DNA from: an uncultured Gemmatimonadota bacterium
Lineage (GTDB): Bacteria; Gemmatimonadota; Gemmatimonadetes; Gemmatimonadales; GWC2-71-9
Reading direction: 5' to 3'
Length of the DNA stretch: 9,558 nucleotides
Assembly (NCBI GenBank): GCA_946479825.1
Contig: CAMLHU010000059.1
Span: 1 to 9,558, forward strand
The position numbers were made by a program, and so were the translations under genes. The notes below the pieces were generated by a model. It saw nothing but the letters and a program-made list of their open reading frames with translations, was not told where the DNA came from and ran no database searches. Shown piece after piece: positions 6,984 to 9,558 of the stretch (positions are counted from its first letter, which is position 1; the number at the start of each line of letters is the position of its first letter).

Positions 6984-7355
6984 ATGAAGCGCGTCACCGG
7001 CATCGGCGGCATCTTCTTCCACGCGAAGGATCCCGTCGCCCTGCGCGCCTGGTACCGGGCCCACCTCGGCATCGACGTCCAGGACTGGGGCGGCGCCGCG
7101 TTCCCGTGGACCGCGCCCGACGGGATGACCGTCTGGTCCGTCAGCGCCGCGGGCGGGAAGGACTTCGCGCCGAGCGGGGCGCCGTTCATGATCAATTACC
7201 GGGTGGACGACCTCGCCGCGCTGCTGGCGGCGTTGCGGGCGGAGGGGTGTGCGGTGCTCGAGCAGACCGACGCGTCGGAGTTCGGCAAGTTCGGGTGGGT
7301 GATCGACCCGGAGGGGAACAAGGTCGAGCTCTGGCAACCGCCGGCGGGGCAGTGA
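6984..7355 (+). CDS. VOC-family (glyoxalase/bleomycin-resistance fold) protein
   Basis: 123 residues from ATG 6984, preceded by AGGGAGG (6971-6977) with a six-base spacer. A longer open frame from 6945 overlaps the end of the regulator gene and lacks such a site. The two beta-alpha-beta-beta-beta halves of the VOC fold are recognisable: GIGGIFFHAKDPVALRAWYR (6-25) with HLGID after it, and FMINYRVDDLAALLAALRAE (68-87), closing with FGWVIDPEGNKVELWQPP (103-120). H13 and E115 sit where VOC enzymes carry metal ligands. Members include glyoxalase I, dioxygenases and resistance proteins, and the substrate here is unknown. It follows the LysR-type gene by 35 bp on the same strand and may be co-transcribed with it. 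Confidence 0.88.
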   Translation: MKRVTGIGGIFFHAKDPVALRAWYRAHLGIDVQDWGGAAFPWTAPDGMTVWSVSAAGGKDFAPSGAPFMINYRVDDLAALLAALRAEGCAVLEQTDASEFGKFGWVIDPEGNKVELWQPPAGQ

Positions 7356-7388
7356 TCCCGGGAGCCGCCGTGCGCCCGACCCGGTCGC

Positions 7389-7417
7389 TTGCCATATGTA
7401 TATGACGATAATATACT
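7389..7417 (+). promoter_or_regulatory. Sigma-70-type promoter of brnTA
   Basis: TTGCCA (7389-7394), a 17-base spacer and TATACT (7412-7417). These match the consensus boxes at four to five of six bases each with ideal spacing, inside an AT-rich island (7393-7417) that stands out from the GC-rich surroundings. The -10 box ends only five bases before the brnT ATG at 7423, so transcription should begin at or next to the start codon. Confidence 0.7.
7398..7416. promoter_or_regulatory. Inverted repeat over the brnTA -10 box (candidate BrnA operator)
   Basis: GTATAT (7398-7403) and ATATAC (7411-7416) are perfect complements separated by seven bases. The right arm covers five bases of the -10 box, so a bound repressor would block RNA polymerase. 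BrnA-type ribbon-helix-helix antitoxins are known to repress their own operons, alone or with the toxin. That this repeat is their site is inference. Confidence 0.5.
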
Positions 7418-7422
7418 CCTAG

Positions 7423-7737
7423 ATGGCCGACTTTCCCGAGGATCTTGCCGGCTGCGAGGGTTTCGAGTGGGACGCCGGGAATGCGACGAAGAACTGGGAC
7501 GGCCACCGCGTCAGCCAGGCCGAGGCGGAAGAGGTGTTCTTTCACCGGCCCATCCTCGTGGCGCCCGACCTCGGGCATTCGGCCCGGGAGCGGCGGTGCG
7601 TGGCGCTGGGCCGGACCGAGGCCGGCCGCGAGCTGACGGTGATCTTCACGTTGCGTGGCGTCCGGATCCGGGTCATCTCCGCGCGCGACATGAGCCGGCC
7701 CGAACGGAGGATCTATGAGCAAGCCGAAGCCGACTAA
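7423..7737 (+). CDS. brnT: BrnT-family toxin (DUF497), predicted ribonuclease
   Basis: 104 residues. The family is recognised from FEWD (14-17), the central ARERRCVALGRTEAGRELTV (54-73), RIRVISARDM (81-90) and ERRIYE (94-99), the standard landmarks of DUF497/BrnT. BrnT proteins have a RelE-like fold, cleave RNA and inhibit growth until bound by BrnA. The start is nearly forced: an in-frame TAG (7420-7422) directly precedes ATG 7423, and no other start codon lies before FEWD. The homologous part usually begins close to the N-terminus, so about ten residues are extra here. There is no Shine-Dalgarno sequence, and the promoter -10 box ends five bases upstream, so the mRNA looks leaderless. It overlaps the antitoxin gene by 23 bp, in the toxin-first order typical of brnTA. 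Whether it is active as a toxin cannot be seen. Confidence 0.87.
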   Translation: MADFPEDLAGCEGFEWDAGNATKNWDGHRVSQAEAEEVFFHRPILVAPDLGHSARERRCVALGRTEAGRELTVIFTLRGVRIRVISARDMSRPERRIYEQAEAD

Positions 7738-8023
7738 GCGGCCCGCGGTGCCGAAGTTCGCCAGCGAAGCCGAGGAGCGCCGCTTCTGGGAATCGCACGA
7801 CGTCACCGGGTATTTCGACTGGACCCGTGCGGTCCAGCCGCGGTTTCCCGAGCTCAAGCCGTCGACCGCCAGCATCTCCATCCGGTTGCCGGTCGGGATG
7901 CTGGATGAACTCAAGGCGCTCGCCAACGCCCGCGATGTCCCGTATCAGTCGTTGATGAAGGTGTTCCTGGCGGATCGACTGGTCCGGGAGCGCCAGGTGC
8001 GGCCGCGGCGCGGCGCGCGCTGA
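7715..8023 (+). CDS. brnA: BrnA/CopG-type antitoxin
   Basis: 102 residues from ATG 7715, with CGGAGG (7705-7710) inside the end of brnT as its ribosome binding site. The N-terminal half, with ASEAEERRFWESHDVTGYFD (16-35), resembles the toxin-binding segment of BrnA/CopG antitoxins. The C-terminal half has the ribbon-helix-helix pattern: a strand with TASISIRLP (51-59), then MLDELKALANARDVPYQSLM (62-81) and a basic tail (RPRRGAR). It should neutralise BrnT and repress the operon from the inverted repeat over the promoter. The clear Shine-Dalgarno here, against none for brnT, would favour antitoxin synthesis over toxin (inference). Whether it belongs strictly to BrnA or to the related CopG antitoxin family is not certain. 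Confidence 0.85.
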   Translation: MSKPKPTKRPAVPKFASEAEERRFWESHDVTGYFDWTRAVQPRFPELKPSTASISIRLPVGMLDELKALANARDVPYQSLMKVFLADRLVRERQVRPRRGAR

Positions 8024-8042
8024 CCTTCTTTCCCCCTGCTGA

Positions 8043-9558
<1,516 letters not shown>

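Noticed and set aside
7192..7926. 244-residue open frame on the minus strand across the VOC gene, brnT and brnA
   Set aside because: It crosses three recognised genes and their promoter and has no domain of its own.

Overview
This is a very GC-rich window (roughly 70% G+C by eye) with strong G/C bias at third codon positions, several GTG starts and good Shine-Dalgarno sites. The mix of genes (a secreted beta-barrel protein, a small NTF2-like lipoprotein, a DHCW-type cupin, a VOC protein and katG) fits a Gram-negative chromosome. A soil-type high-GC phylum such as Gemmatimonadota is my best guess, but that is an inference from style and not proven by any marker in the window.

Left part (1-2048): a possible 3' tail of an unknown gene on the + strand; a minus-strand gene for a probable outer-membrane beta-barrel protein (91-849); then two small + strand genes, a DHCW-motif cupin (1121-1450) and an NTF2/DUF4440-like lipoprotein (1566-2048). 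The 271-bp divergent gap 850-1120 holds a 20-bp near-palindrome.

Centre (2059-6948): the main functional unit. On the minus strand, dabB (GTG start 5939) and dabA (GTG start 4542) overlap by four bases and encode a complete two-component DAB inorganic-carbon accumulation system. It pairs a NuoL/MrpA-like membrane protein with a DUF2309 protein carrying a beta-carbonic-anhydrase-like zinc site. The four expected metal/active-site residues of DabA are present with the same spacing as I recall for the Halothiobacillus protein. A divergent LysR-type (NhaR-like) regulator starts at 6031. The gap between it and dabB is strikingly AT-rich, with overlapping small palindromes and a consensus TATAAT on the dab strand, which suggests regulator-controlled dab expression. 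No RuBisCO or carboxysome gene is in view, so the role may be CO2/bicarbonate supply for anaplerosis in a heterotroph, although genes outside the window cannot be excluded.

Right part (6984-9558): a VOC/glyoxalase-fold gene close behind lysR; a BrnT/BrnA-type toxin-antitoxin pair with its own near-consensus promoter, an inverted repeat over the -10 box and an apparently leaderless toxin mRNA; and, 31 bp further on, katG (catalase-peroxidase), complete through the N-terminal haem domain but cut by the window end.

No rRNA, tRNA, CRISPR array, insertion sequence or convincing intrinsic terminator was seen. I did not find a clearly unprecedented system. The most informative items are the DAB operon with its regulatory gap and unusually short DabB, and the leaderless brnTA promoter/operator.
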